From NCBI GenBank assembly GCA_947652115.1, contig OX393562.1, positions 9,764,868 to 9,828,867 of the forward strand: a stretch of 64,000 bases of DNA, written 5' to 3'. A program made the position numbers and the translations under genes. Every line of letters starts with the position of its first letter. Positions within the stretch are counted from its first letter, which is position 1. Below the pieces are notes generated by a model. The model was not told where the DNA came from. It did no database searches and worked only from the letters and a program-made list of their open reading frames with translations. This DNA comes from Blastomussa wellsi. Its lineage: Eukaryota > Cnidaria > Anthozoa > Scleractinia > Plerogyridae. Below, one piece after another: positions 1-11,384 of this stretch.

Positions 1-224
1 CTAAATGAAATGCAAAAGGTGTAATTTATTCCGTTGTTTTCATGTTACCAGGCACCAACCAATAGCGAAGCTCCATTTTTCTGTATTTTAACCACACACG
101 ACCCACAATTCCTTGATTCGCTCCGACGAAGGGCTAACGCTAGGAACGTCAGCTCACAAATCTCTTTACGGTGGCCAATTCACATTATCAACCCACTTGA
201 TAAAACCAAATTATATTGTTATAC

Positions 225-269
<45 letters not shown>

Positions 270-939
270 CTATTCGAATGTTGGTTACCATGGCATCGAA
301 CGGAAAATGTAAATAAATCAAAAAGTGAAATAAAGGAAGAGGGAATGTAAAGGTGTAAATCTCTACAAAAAAATATACGCTAAGGTGAGTGTGCAAATAC
401 GCACTACACTCGAACTGGTTTGCTTGCGGTTAGCTTTTATTTGCTGGCTGAGGCAATAGTAAAGTAAAATAGATTAAGAAAGTCATTTTTTAAAATCCAA
501 TTTTTCAAGAATTTGGTGGATCAGCCTGATAGTAGCGGGGGTAATTTACAGAATGTCGAATGTTAACGCCAAATGCAGAACACTGGATGCTGAATGTTAG
601 TCAGTGGTGTATATTGTGAAACATGTGCCTTTTTACCATAACTGCAGAAATTATCGCACACTCATTGGCTAATATTCACCGTCAAAAAATGCATCGAAAC
701 ACAAGGAGGAAATCATCAGATTCGTTTTCAGGAGAATATGGATCCGGATTTAATTAATTTGTCAAGGGAAAACACCAAAGTTTGACGTAAAACTCACCAA
801 TGTGAATGGGATCATTTATTTTTGCCGTGTTCTGTCGAGGCCCCTTGAGTGGACTGAACTTTGTATTAAGCTTAATTCATCTAGATTTACGAGAATTTCG
901 GAATGGAATAAAGTTATAGTTTTTTTATATTTTGTGTTT
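1..939. other. No gene recognised
   Basis: AT-rich sequence with only short open frames that match nothing I know. The longest frame, about 92 codons at 34-312 on the plus strand, has no recognisable motif or repeat relative in the window. I see no RNA gene or terminal repeat here. Confidence 0.5.
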
Positions 940-1380
940 TCTTCTTATTGTTAAATTTATAGAGTTGTACGACTTATTTACGGAGACGTAACAATATTTA
1001 CAACACTTATTACAGCAATGGTTACAATACAAAAAAGAGAAAAAATACATTTAGTCACAGACAAAGCTATATAAAAGACAAAGGTGACACAATAGGGAGC
1101 AAATGCCCTCACTTATCGTAATGATACTTGAGTACTTCTTTTTGTCTCCCTATGAAATGTTTGACTTGGTATGTTCTTTTTATTTTTACAAGCAGAGAAT
1201 TGCAAGAAAGAGGCTTATTATTCAATTTGCATGAGTAAAGAAAATACTTGCTCTCTAAAATAATGTAATTGACTAGTTTATCTTGTTTACATGTATGTAC
1301 ACCAAATAAAACATCGTTAACACAGTATTTTAAATTGAAATTCACGCAGTTTCATGTCAAAGGAAGTTATAAAGGGCAAC
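940..1380 (-). mobile_element. LINE 3' fragment (L1/Tx1-like ORF2 C-terminus)
   Basis: The minus-strand frame at 1109-1345 encodes 78 residues that look like the extreme C-terminus of an L1/Tx1-type ORF2. It contains an 'IILESKYFLYSCK' stretch like the 'IILIAKQYIYYCW' stretch in the LINE fragment at 60542-60868. The AT-rich 940-1108 would be the 3' UTR. No upstream reverse transcriptase remains, so this is a 5'-truncated copy. The family call comes from comparison with the other fragments in this window; exact ends are uncertain. Confidence 0.55.
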
Positions 1381-2040
1381 GAAAAAATTTTCCCCCAATC
1401 CAACTGAAAACTCAACCAGTTCTTGTATGGTATGGCACAGTGGCGATTTTAGAAATAAATTTGTTGTATAATGCCTTTGATTGGAGCTTTTCAAAGTTAA
1501 TTTCATCATTTTCAATATTCAAACAAAACAAATCATGAATTAAAGGACATGTGATACGAGTGGTAACAGTTTTATTTGTGTTTTGAGGATAACCGATAAT
1601 TCGTACGGCTGGCTTAGCGTGCTTCAAATGAGACCACAAAATAATGCGATAGAGCGATAGTGATAGTGCTCTGCGGGGCTGCTTCCTTCCATTAACTTCC
1701 CAATGCATTCGCATTTGTATTCAGTTTTATTCTGTTTCCAAACAAGTCAAAATGCTGCTTCAGTTATACTCTCAAAAGCGTGCTAATTTCAGCCAATCGC
1801 AATGCCTGATAGAATAATTCGAGCGATGTGATTGGCTAACGAATCAAACTTTCGGTTTTGGACACACATCGAGCACTAGTCTCCTACGCAGCCCTAATAA
1901 CCACTGCAAAGGAGACTAATCAGGCGCTAAGTCCTCAGATAAGTAACGAATCTTTCACCCAGCAAATTAGCTACTGTATGTCAAAAGGGGCTGAAGAGGA
2001 GAAGGGGAAGACTCGAAAACACAATGCAGAACCGTTCTTT
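1381..2040. other. No gene recognised
   Basis: Unassigned sequence between two LINE fragments. Short open frames on both strands lack recognisable motifs. A short GATAGAGCGATAGTGATAG stretch near 1647 is a minor simple repeat. Confidence 0.45.
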
Positions 2041-2248
2041 TTTAATTATTAATTATTTATTTATTTATTTATTTTTAATATTATTATTATTTACATAACA
2101 AACAAAAACAATTACAACACTAGTAAGACGGAAATAACGATTTGTTTTCCTTTTAACTGCTATTCGTACATAAGCTACGTTTACAAACATCTTACAACAC
2201 AGACAAAATAGAATAGAACGGTTGACTGGCACATTCTAAAACCAAAAA

Positions 2249-3762
2249 CTAAATACGTAAAGGGGCTAGAGAGCATAAAGTTGTCCATTTGAACCTAAAT
2301 TTCGACAAAGGATTATTTTGGAAAGCGATTCTACTTTCACAAAGGATTGTATCATGAAGAATCAAATAGAAAGTTTTGAAGATTGGAGGGCTGTTTTGAA
2401 GCCACGCTTGAAAAATGTGGTGTTTAGCTATTAATAAAACATGGTTAAAGGCGTAAAATTTGGAAGAATGTGGTTTGTACCCGAACAAAATATCTGTCGC
2501 GTTTAGGGAGATGTTCTCTGAGCGCTTTTCATTCCACCAATTAATAATTTAATGCAAAAATCCTTGCACAGTGGGGCATTCATATAAGAGATGAACTAAG
2601 GTTTCATTGGGCGAGTTACAGCGAACACAGCAAGGTGATGTTTTCATTCCCATTTTAAAAAGGCTTTTGTTTGAGGGAAGAATGTTATGAATTATTTTGA
2701 ATTGGAAACATCTTAGTTTGTTTTCTACTGTGACTTTGAAGGGCAATTCATATATTGCCTTCGGAGATAAGTTCTTTGCAACTAGTTCTGGTTCTACACT
2801 CAGGGGTTTAATTATTTTTAAAACTAGGAGTTCACGCGCGAGTTTGGCTGTGACTTTAGAGGGAGATAGGTAATTTTTATTATCAACATTATCGGTTGGC
2901 TGCGGGTTGAGAATTAATTTTTTCCATACACTAGGGATTGCAGAAAGGAGGCCATGATATTGTAAGAAATTTACTCCTAGACTGTACTTCTCTTTGAATT
3001 CGTCTGTGGAAAGAAACTTTTTGTCATCATTCAGAAGGTCGCGTATTCTAATTACACCATTCTGGTACCACGAAGGAAAAAAACACTGATTTTCCATCGA
3101 TTTTAATGTAGCGGTTGTTCCATATGATCTCATTTTCATATTCATCAGTACATGAAGGGTCTGTAGAGTGTATCTCCTGCCAGGCAGATAGTATTTCTTT
3201 GTAAGAGAGTGGCAAATCTAGAGTAAGATCTAAATAATACATATCGAAATTGCCGCCAAGCTGAATTGTAGACAAGGAAAAAGCAGCATACCATTTACTA
3301 TCTTCTGCAAGACATAATCGTTTTGCCCAAGCAGCTTTCAGGGCTTTGTCCATTAGAAAAAAATCACACATACTGAGACCCCCTTTATCTGGGGGGCTAT
3401 CAGGGTGTGCCGCTTAATGTTATCTGGATTAAAATTCCAAATAAACCAAAAACAGATGTCATTGACTTGTTTGCATTAGTTTGATGGAGTTGTGAGGACA
3501 GAAGCGTTATATACAAGTATAGAAATGGCTAGTGTCTCGACAATGCATATCCTTCCCATAAGAGTTAAATTTCTCGCTGACCATGGTTTATAGTTTTCTT
3601 GAGAGATAAGAGTTTTTCTTCGAAATTGATTCTACTGCCTACAGTAGGGTCATAAGCGAAGGCAACACCAAGGGAAATTACATATTTTTCCGGCCATGCG
3701 ATACCAAAGGGAGATCGCTTTCCTACAAAACCTGGGGTTTTGTTTTTTGCAAACATCTTCAA
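2249..3762 (-). pseudogene. LINE1 ORF2, C-terminal part
   Basis: Broken frames at 3565-3762, 3048-3371, 2549-3145 and 2249-2488 follow each other in the order expected downstream of the reverse transcriptase in L1/Tx1-type ORF2. Recognisable pieces are 'FFLMDKALKAAWAKRLC', typical of the post-RT region, and a CCHC-like knuckle near the C-terminus ('CCVRCNSPNETLVHLLYEC', codons around 2580-2650). The frames shift between segments, for example near 3100. There is no YADD catalytic motif in what remains. The same post-RT signature recurs in the LINE at 9601-9925. Confidence 0.75.
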
Positions 3763-3789
3763 AATAGCCAGACACTCATCGGCAGCGAT

Positions 3790-5110
3790 GAGGCCTCAAC
3801 AGGTGTTTTGCTGTTCAGCATCCAGTTTTGGTACATTTTCGTGCTTTAGGAATGTTTTACAGGATTCGTTGAACATTTTGTCTTCAGGCAGTTGCAAAGT
3901 ATACAAAATTTTAAGAAATGTTCCATTTCCGACAAAATCTTCTTTGTTTCTTCTATGTATTTATTATCACCCATTTTTAATTTCACAATGTGTTTTCTTT
4001 TATATGCGTGTTTTTCCAAGTTTATGAAATACTTGTTGATCCTTTCACCATGCTCATACCACCTTACTCTACTCCTAATAATAGCACCTTTTGTTTCATG
4101 CTCAGAAAAGGTTTTCAGTTCCAGTTTAACACTCTTCACTTTGGCTGATAAAGTCATATTGCTCGGGTTCTTATCAAGAAGAATATTAACCTCATTTAAT
4201 TTACGAAGAAGATCCATTTCTTTAATCCTTTTGCTCTTGCTAAGGCATTTAGAAAACCGTATACAGAAATCTCTGATTTCCATCTTGATCATTTCCCAAT
4301 AAAGTCTTTTGTCCTTTGTGTTACTATGTTTTTCTTTTGCATGAGTAAGAAAGAATTTCAAGTTTAAGAAAAATTCTTCATTTTCCAGAAGTGAATTATT
4401 GAATTTCCAGAAACCTGGACCACATTTTCTTAGTTCGTTTTCGTACTTAATTTCGGCGTAAATTGGGGAATGGTCTGAATCATGAAATGCTTTAACGTCA
4501 GTTTTACATGCGCGTGGTACCATGTGTTTTCATACAAGCCAGTAGTCTAATCGGCATTGTATTTTACTCGAACTGTTGCTCCAAGTGAAACGCTGAGAAG
4601 TAGGATGATGCATTCGCCAAATATCTACAAGGCCCAGGCTGTTACAAAGATCATTTATGCTATCGATAACGTTTTTTCGGTTGTTTATATCTTTTCCTCC
4701 TATTTTACCGACGCTTTCGAGAGGACAGTTAAAGTCACCACCTACGATTAAATTGTCATTCGAATAAAGTCGCAATTTATTAGATAATTAGTTTTTTGAA
4801 GACTTGGGTCGTTTGGAGCGTAAATATTGGCAAAACAGAATTCTTCATCTAGTATTGTAGCGCGAACAAGAAGAAACCTTCCGCTCTTGTCAAGTGTAAT
4901 CTCAGCATTTTCAGTTTTTAAAGTCAGTTTGAACAGCACCACCACGCCCCTGCTGTGTTTTGAACCATGGGAGTAGAAAACATCACCTCCCCATTCTGCT
5001 CGATGCTTTTGTCACTATAGGTTTCTTGTAAGAAAATTACGTCATATTTTCTATTATGAAGCCAACGAAATAAGTTCCTTCGTTTGATCGACTTGTTTAT
5101 ACCTCTTTAA
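3790..5110 (-). pseudogene. LINE1 ORF2, endonuclease domain
   Basis: Read on the minus strand, this stretch contains the markers of an AP-type (exonuclease-endonuclease-phosphatase) endonuclease in order. They are an 'FLQETYS' region near 5035, 'FANIYAPND' near 4810, 'VGGDFNCPLE' near 4730, 'RLDYWLV' near 4545 and 'SDHSPIYAEI' near 4460. In LINEs this domain nicks target DNA to prime reverse transcription. A helical linker toward the reverse transcriptase follows to 3846. Frameshifts separate the blocks at about 4525 and 4750. Confidence 0.8.
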
Positions 5111-5524
5111 GGTTCATCTTTGCTTAAATGTATCGAACTACCTGACAACGAATGCGCTCCCCCATTCAAAATGGATAACTCCCAAGAGACGTGCCAATCT
5201 ACACCTATGTACACACAAAACAACTTAACATTAAACACACTATAGACACTAATTAAGCCTCTGATCGGCTTATAGTATAGAAGGGATGCTAGAGGAGAAT
5301 GATGTGAACTCATTAAACAATTGAAGGTGTCCCTTCTACACCTCCCTACGACCTAATTAGTAATACATGTTGATCAAATTTTATCACTCAGTACGCACAA
5401 TATACAAAAAGAAGAAGAAAAAAATTTTAGGTCTTTCATTTAACTAAAAATTGGAGTTAAGGGAATAAATGGAACTAGTACTTATCTAAATCATCTAAAC
5501 AGTAGATCCTTTCTGGTGGGCCAT

Positions 5525-6169
5525 CTACAGAGATTTTGCAAAATATTTTGCCGTCAACAGTCCAAACGCTGTGCCATTTGTTCGTCTTCCTGTAAGGTTC
5601 TCGTTGATGTATACAATGTTCGCTCCATGAAAGGTTTGATTAAGGTTTACGTTCTTTAACTGTTTGCAGGTGCTGTACAGTGCTTTCTTTGCTCCATACG
5701 ATCGAAATCTAACAATAATCGGCCTTGGTTGGTTTGATCTATTATTTCCAGATAGCAGGTGACAGATATCAATGTCGTTATTCTGAATTGGAACATTGAG
5801 CACGTTTCCAAGCTTAAGTATGTTGTCGGCAGTATTTTCTTCTGCGTTTTTAGGCATACCATGTACGGTATCTACAAATTATGCTTCCGCGAATATTGCT
5901 CCAGATCATCGATGTGATTGACTGCAGTTGTTAGATCTTCAGCCATTACTTCGTTATCTTCTTGGGTCTCTTTGAGGCTCTCTTTTAGCAAGTTGACTTC
6001 TTTCTTCTTTCTTCAGTGTTTGGTTCTCCTTCACAAGTTTGTCCATTTTATCTATGTGAAAATTAAGCGACTCCTGCAGATCAGTGTATTGCTGACGTAA
6101 AGTACGGTTATCTTCAAGAAGTTTGTTAGTATTCTCTTGAATTGTGGCCAATACTCTTCGCATGTACAA
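5525..6169 (-). pseudogene. LINE1 ORF1 remnant
   Basis: Two minus-strand frames make up an ORF1-like RNA-binding protein. The part at 5954-6169 is a heptad-rich coiled coil ('LLEDNRTLRQQYTDLQESLN'). The part at 5525-5857 carries an RRM/CTD-like region ('RPIIVRFRSYGAKKALY' then 'VYINENLTGRR'), as in L1-type ORF1 proteins. A frameshift or small deletion separates them, and the N-terminus is lost at the junction near 6163. ORF1 proteins coat the element RNA as trimers. Confidence 0.65.
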
Positions 6170-6510
6170 TACAATACAATAGAATAGTTTATTGACACTC
6201 CCCTGGTGGGGCTTTTCAGTGAGAAAGCGACTAAAAACTAATTAAGATAAGAGAAGTAGTTAACAAAAGCAATATAAACATACCTATTTAAGAATTCATC
6301 GTATAATAAATATTCTCACTACGTACTATACAATATGCATATTTTAAGTTAAAATTATAATAAAATAAGACACTAGTAAGATACTAAAATACTATCATAA
6401 CTACTATCTATTTAAAAAGTCAGTAATCAATTTATTTTTCAGATAAAATTTAAAAGTAGAAATCGATTTTGCAGTTTTAAGAGTACTATCTAGATTGTTC
6501 CAATCGTTCT
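6163..6510 (-). repeat. 3' end of another non-LTR element
   Basis: At 6163-6180 there is an ACAATACAATACAATA tail, followed by sequence that on the minus strand reads toward an AATAAACTATTCTATTG-like terminus. This is the usual look of a CR1/L2-type 3' end with a short tandem tail. It abuts the ORF1 remnant of LINE1, which suggests insertion into it. No coding sequence is left. The family assignment is only by tail style. Confidence 0.4.
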
Positions 6511-7204
6511 AGACGTCTTCCATTTTGACAGTTTCGGATGATGTCGACCTAATTCTCACCGATTTCGCCAGCAGCATTTTAGTTTCAGGAGAGCTGTCAC
6601 CACTGCTTCTACCTTGGCATTTCCCTCAAAAGTTGGAAGAAATAAGGCCTACCCTGCTTTTTACTTTGTCGGTCATTTTGGGAGGAAAAGAACGGACTAC
6701 GGCAAGGTCGGTCCGTCCGCCATGACGACGTATGCTAATCACAGGACCGTCCTTGAAGGTGTAAGTTTTTCAATGATTCTTCGACTTTTCATTTCATAAA
6801 CAAGAAAGGCCCATTTACGTAGCGCGTTTGTTGCGAAGTTCGTTTGCCATGTAACTTTTATGATCAAGCAAGCAACTTTATTAAGAACTATAATATTTAG
6901 TGGTAGCAGTGCATTGTGTATTTGAGGAGTACTGATCAAGATAGTGGTGATTTACACACTCTGTAAGATTTTCTTGCTAATCCCATTGGCTTGTTTTGGA
7001 AGCTCCTTCCCTGCAAGTTGCGTGTTGAAATCTTTGAAGCACGATAGTCTCTTCAGTCTGTTCTTTGTATGTTGTCCGCAAATACTGAGTATATGAATAC
7101 TGGTACTTATAACATACTCCAGAATTTGGGGTAAAAATCCGCAAGCCATAACGAGCACTCATCGTTCCCCAGCGAACATACAATGTAACATTTCTTTTGA
7201 ATGC
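6511..7204. other. No gene recognised
   Basis: Unassigned sequence. Open frames of 60 to 100 codons overlap on both strands, with no motif or relative elsewhere in the window. Confidence 0.45.
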
Positions 7205-7510
7205 GGCATTGGGATCACGCTTAGGGTTGGGCGTTTTAGAACGCGGAATATACATTGCATTTAACTCCTTTGGGCTCTCGTGCATAGGGTTTTACAGTTT
7301 ATCGCTTTGGGTTTTCGCGCATATCGTGTGTAGGGTTGGGCGTTTTAGAACAAGGAATATACAGTGTGTTTATCACTTTGGGCTCGGACAATTAAGAACG
7401 AGGAATATGTATTGTGTTTATCGCGTTGGGCTCTCGCGCTTAGGGTCGGACGTTTAGAACAAGGAATATATATTGTGTTTAGTGCTTTTGGTCTCTCGTG
7501 GTAAGGGTAA
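7205..7510 (+). repeat. Degenerate tandem repeat with TTAGGG in each unit
   Basis: Four to five imperfect units of roughly 60 bp follow each other. Each has TAGGGTTGGGCGTTTTAGAA or a variant, then AAGGAATATA, then a GTGTTTATCGC-like part, then TTGGGCTCTCGCGC. Clear unit starts are near 7212, 7330 and 7438, with two decayed or partial units between (near 7271 and 7381). Every good unit carries a telomere-type TAGGG or TTAGGG. It is a minisatellite with no coding signal. Confidence 0.7.
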
Positions 7511-8439
7511 AAATTGGTAAAAATCGAACCAGTCCACAAGTCATCTTTGGAGGGCTCTCAGGCGTTAATGGGATGCAGTTGACAAATGGAACACCAATCG
7601 ATTGAGAAGTTTTCTATTGGTACCAATTGAACCATTCCTACGATTGGTAAGGGTGTTTTGCCGAATCGTATCTGTTTGTGTATATTGGGCATGCATGATG
7701 TTCTGTCAACTAGGGTCCTGATTAAGCCAAGCTTGTAAGAGAATGGAATAAAACTAAAATAAACAGTTAACCCATTGACTCCTGGAGATTTTTTTTTTAA
7801 AAAAGGTGTTTTCTAGACATTTTGAACATTTACTAGTCAGTTATAGGCTAAACATGCTTCAAATTTCTCTAAAATGCATTTGCAAAATAAAGACATGCCA
7901 GGTGTTTTCACTAGCATTGCATTCAATGACATTTTAGCTCGGGTATGCGCACAAATCAAAATTTCGAGTTTTTCGACGAGAGAAAGTGACCCACCCCTTT
8001 AGGCTTTTCGATTTCTTTATTTTTATTTTTCGCTTTCCCTTTCTCCTTTCCTCATATCTTTTTTATGCTTTTGTTGGCCTTTTACTGGGCTTGCTTTCGG
8101 TTGAAGAATTGCCACGAAAGCATCAATTAGACGGGAAATACTTCAGGACGTTCGCGCTAATTGTTTCTCCGCATCATTACTGCGCACGGAATTCGTCACG
8201 CCACGTCATCGATCGAGCGCGCGCGCTGAGGAAAAACAAAGGGCCAGAAGCAGTTTCGTAACTTTGCTGGTAGTTTACTATCTTGAATGGTTGGTGACTC
8301 CTACTTTTTTTCCATGAACTGATTTTATTTACAATTCTTGGTAGATTGTCAAAAAATGAAAAAAAAAAAATCAATGTGGGAAGTTTAAAAATTTTAAGGT
8401 TTTCTGCCCACAGGACATTGAATCCTGCCATCTTGTGGC
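7511..8439. other. No gene; holds one copy of a dispersed 57-bp sequence
   Basis: No coding region is recognised. The segment at about 7700-7757 (CAACTAGGGTCCTGATTAAG and on) recurs almost unchanged at 10812-10868, so it is part of a dispersed repeat. A 60-codon hydrophobic frame at 7986-8150 on the plus strand comes from T-rich DNA and is not credited as a gene. Confidence 0.5.
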
Positions 8440-9929
8440 TGTTTTTTTTTCTATTTGTTTCTTTATTCATACTACAAACAATATGTTACAACTACTCACA
8501 ATTACAAATCTACAACTAATTATGGATACAGTTACCAAACCAAATACAATTACGTTTACATTCTAGAACAATTACAATACCATAGCCCACAATGTTCTTT
8601 AACGAAATTTAAAAATAGAATCATTGAACCTAACTCGATACATAGACAAAACGTATTTCCATTTGTTTGTAAATTAGTTCTCTTTATCACACATGACTGG
8701 GATGTATTTTTCTAAATAAATTTTTTCCCACACAACTGAGATAAAATCATCAAGTTGGCATCTTGTAGTGTTCATTGAGTTGACATATAGAAAATATTTG
8801 CCTAAAATTAACAAATGGTCGAGGGCCAAACAATTACTCTGACAATGAATGATTCCGAACATGATGTCTAACTCTGAAAGACTCAAGTTTGTGTCACCTA
8901 GAGATAAATTATACCACTCTTGGAATTTGCTCCAGAAAGAGGTTGCCTGTGAACAGTGCACAAACAAATGCCATATGGTATGACGTTTAGAAGGACAAAA
9001 GGGGCAGAAAGGGGAGGCAACTTTTTTTCATTTTATGTAACAAATTGTTTGTTGGTAATATTTGGTGAATGATTTTATACTGAAACATAACTAACTTTAT
9101 TTCTTTTGTGACTTTGAAATGCAGGAGATAAATTTTATTCAGGTCCATCCTTTTGACACCAAAATTTTTCTTTCCGAGGTGGGTGGAGGGAGATCTTCGA
9201 GCTCTAGCAGCATATCATATATTGTCTTGCATGACAGCGAGCCAATTGAAATGGAAGTCACTGCAGTGCCTTCAGAGTTGCTTTTAAGTATTTTCTTCCA
9301 ACTTTGGGGAATTGAAGACAGAAGACTATTAACATTAAATTTGTTGTAAAAAGAATGGAACGAAAGGAAACAGCCTTCACAGGAGTCAAAAAGATCTGAG
9401 ATTTGTTCTATTCCCACTTGATACCAAAGAGGAAAGTACAACATTTTCTTTTCCACCGTTATAAATCTGTTGTTCCAGATCTTTTGAGATAGAACCTCCT
9501 CTTTGATTTTAGGTGTCGTATTTACAATGTCCTGCCAGTAATAAATGATTTGCTTGCAGAAATCAGAGAGAAAGTTCTCAAGGCCAAGAAGATTATAATC
9601 CTAATTACATTTAAACAATTCCGTGCCATTAACACTATCCAGGAATACCTTTGGTATGTACTGCCATGGAGATTCAGACTTCGAACATAACCGTTTAACC
9701 CAGTTAAGCTTTAACGCTTTGTCAAATTGAAAAAAATCCCTCATGTTCAAACCACCAGCAGCTTTCTGTTTAATAAGAGTAGTCTTTTTTATTTTGGGCG
9801 GCTTACGATTCCAAATGAAGTTGAAAGTGATGTTGTCAACTTCTTTGCTGAAGTCTTTTGGGGTTTCCATAACGCTATAAATGAAGATGAGTTTCAATAG
9901 TAACGTTTTGACTATATTTATTCTAAAAG

Positions 9930-10810
9930 ATCTAGAAAGGAGTAGACTAGCAACAATTTTTATAAAAATAACGACACATTTGAAACTACGTTTGCAAGAC
10001 ATGTTTCGGTCGTTCAACGACCATCTTCAGTTGAAAGTAGAATTAATTTGAAGTTACATTTGAATTTATAATATAATGCTAAACAAAGATAACTAACAAG
10101 TGTGAAATAAATTGGGAACCTAACAAAATAGCCAAAAATAACAAAAGAATGTACAATAGTAACATGCTGATTGGAACGAGAGAGTTAAATTAACATGGTA
10201 TAATTGCTTGATTAAAGAAGGTTGCTCCCAGGAGAAATGTAGCGCTTCTTTTATCTTGACCTGGAATTTTGTGGTCGCATGGTCTATAACTTTAAAACAT
10301 TCAGTAGAGCAGGATTTGTGGCAAGCCTCAGATTGTTGAAGGTGTTGAAAGATATGTGAGGTCCTGTCCCTGTTTAGGTGTTTGCGAATGCGTGTCGAGA
10401 GGTGTCGGCTAGTTTCGCCGACATAGCAAGAATTACAGCTTGCACAGGTAAACTTGTAGACCACATTCGAACGAAGGTCAACAGGCACAGGGTCCTTCAC
10501 ACTAAACATGTTACGAATCTTAAAGGAAGAAAAGGCTAGCTTAATATCAAGATTGTTACAATAACGTTTAACTAGTTTACGTAATCTGTTTTGTGCTACA
10601 ATAGAGAAGGGCCCAACATAAGGTAATTTGAAAAAATGTGTACAATCAGAGGGAGGACTAGCAGATATGTTCGAAAGGGTCTGGGTTTTAGTAATATATT
10701 GCGTTATGACCCTCTCAACGATATGACTGGGGAAAAGGTTTTTTCGTAAGATTAATAGCAATTTCTTGATGTCCTCATGAAAACCTACCCACGTGTTGTT
10801 GATCTTGTTC
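9930..10810 (-). mobile_element. Penelope-like element, 3' part with GIY-YIG endonuclease
   Basis: The minus-strand frame at 10120-10761 (213 codons) begins in the connector after the reverse transcriptase ('FPSHIVERVITQYI'). It then has a GIY-YIG-type endonuclease: 'VYKFTCASCNSCYVGETSR', 'RIRKHL' and a downstream 'EALH' glutamate. The frame upstream of the first methionine extends the match to about 10805 ('NTWVGFHEDI'). Near 10000 the DNA reads, on the minus strand, CTGAAGATGGTCGTTGAACG, a common Penelope-like 3' signature. The reverse transcriptase is missing, so this is a 5'-truncated insertion in LINE2. Confidence 0.8.
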
Positions 10811-10870
10811 CATCAACTAGGGTCCTGATTAAGCCAAGTTTGTAAGAGAATGGAGTAAAACTCAAATAAT
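10811..10870 (+). repeat. Second copy of the dispersed 57-bp sequence
   Basis: About 57 bp starting CAACTAGGGTCCTGATTAAG are nearly identical to 7700-7757. This copy sits between the Penelope-like fragment and the remaining LINE2 reverse transcriptase, so it may be the upstream boundary of the inserted piece. Its source is not known. Confidence 0.55.
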
Positions 10871-11239
10871 TAGTTAATAGACCGGTGAAAGTTTTCTTAC
10901 GATAGACCCTGGTAACAGGAGACTGAGGTTTTAGTGAAATGCATTATGTCTGCTATCAACCTGATACCCTCCCAGATGAACCTTCCTTTTACATAGCCAG
11001 TTTGGCAAGGATGAATTATGTCCGGCAAGATCTTTTCCAAACGCAAAGCTATTGTCTTTGCTGCAATTTTATAGTCCACATTTAATAGCGAAACAGGTCT
11101 CTAGTTTTTTATTCTTTTTCTTTTTTGGTATTAAGGAAATAATCCCTTGATGCTGCGAAATAGAAAGGAGTCCATTCTCAAAGGCATAGTTGAAACTGTT
11201 TACCACAAAAGAACCGACTACGTTCCAAAAGTAACGATA

Positions 11240-11384
11240 TTTCTTTTTCAATTTTGCTTATTTCAGTTAGCCAGAAATTTTCTGGGGTTCTTAAGAGGGG
11301 TAGCTCTGGATAAATATTATCAGGCAGAGCACTTGGCAACACATTTGCTGAAGACATTGCATATAAACAGATTTTATTTTTCAA
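11240..11384 (-). pseudogene. Polinton A glycine-rich membrane protein, N-terminal stub
   Basis: About 45 codons from 'MSSANVLPSA' to 'LTEISKIEKEI' match the start of the 211-residue protein of element C (48931-49566) and its B copy (34397). After that the frame runs into LINE2 sequence, so the whole membrane domain is missing. The open frame continues to 11178 only by chance. It follows the penton-like gene on the same strand, as in C. Confidence 0.8.

Larger units (their letters stand above)
2041..6162 (-). mobile_element. Degenerate L1/Tx1-like LINE (LINE1)
   Basis: A minus-strand non-LTR retrotransposon relic. In 5'-to-3' order it has an ORF1 remnant (6169-5525), an apurinic-type endonuclease region (about 5110-3846), a short piece downstream of the reverse transcriptase (3762-3565) and the ORF2 C-terminus (3371-2249). 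It ends in an ATTT-type simple tail at about 2041-2075. The catalytic reverse transcriptase core is missing between roughly 3770 and 3850, so the copy is internally deleted as well as frameshifted. It cannot move by itself. The 5' side is cut at about 6163 by the 3' end of another retroelement. Confidence 0.8.
8440..11240 (-). mobile_element. L1/Tx1-like LINE relic (LINE2), split by a Penelope fragment
   Basis: On the minus strand, 11240-10880 encodes an N-terminal reverse transcriptase piece: 'QGIISLIPKK', then 'YKIAAKTIALRLEKILP', then 'HPCQTGYVKGRF'. Then 10810-9930 is foreign (Penelope-like). From 9925 to 8674 the post-RT region and C-terminus of the same kind of LINE follow ('FIYSVMETPKDFSKEVDN', 'GGLNMRDFFQFDKALKLNW'). 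The palm with the catalytic aspartates is absent. The segment 8440-8670 is the 3' UTR. The copy truncates the last gene of Polinton A near 11240. Confidence 0.75.

Noticed and set aside
34..312. 92-codon frame at the window start
   Set aside because: No motif, no relative and no supporting splice or promoter signal.
7986..8261. 91-codon hydrophobic plus-strand frame
   Set aside because: It comes from T-rich DNA; no relative in the window and no signal of selection.
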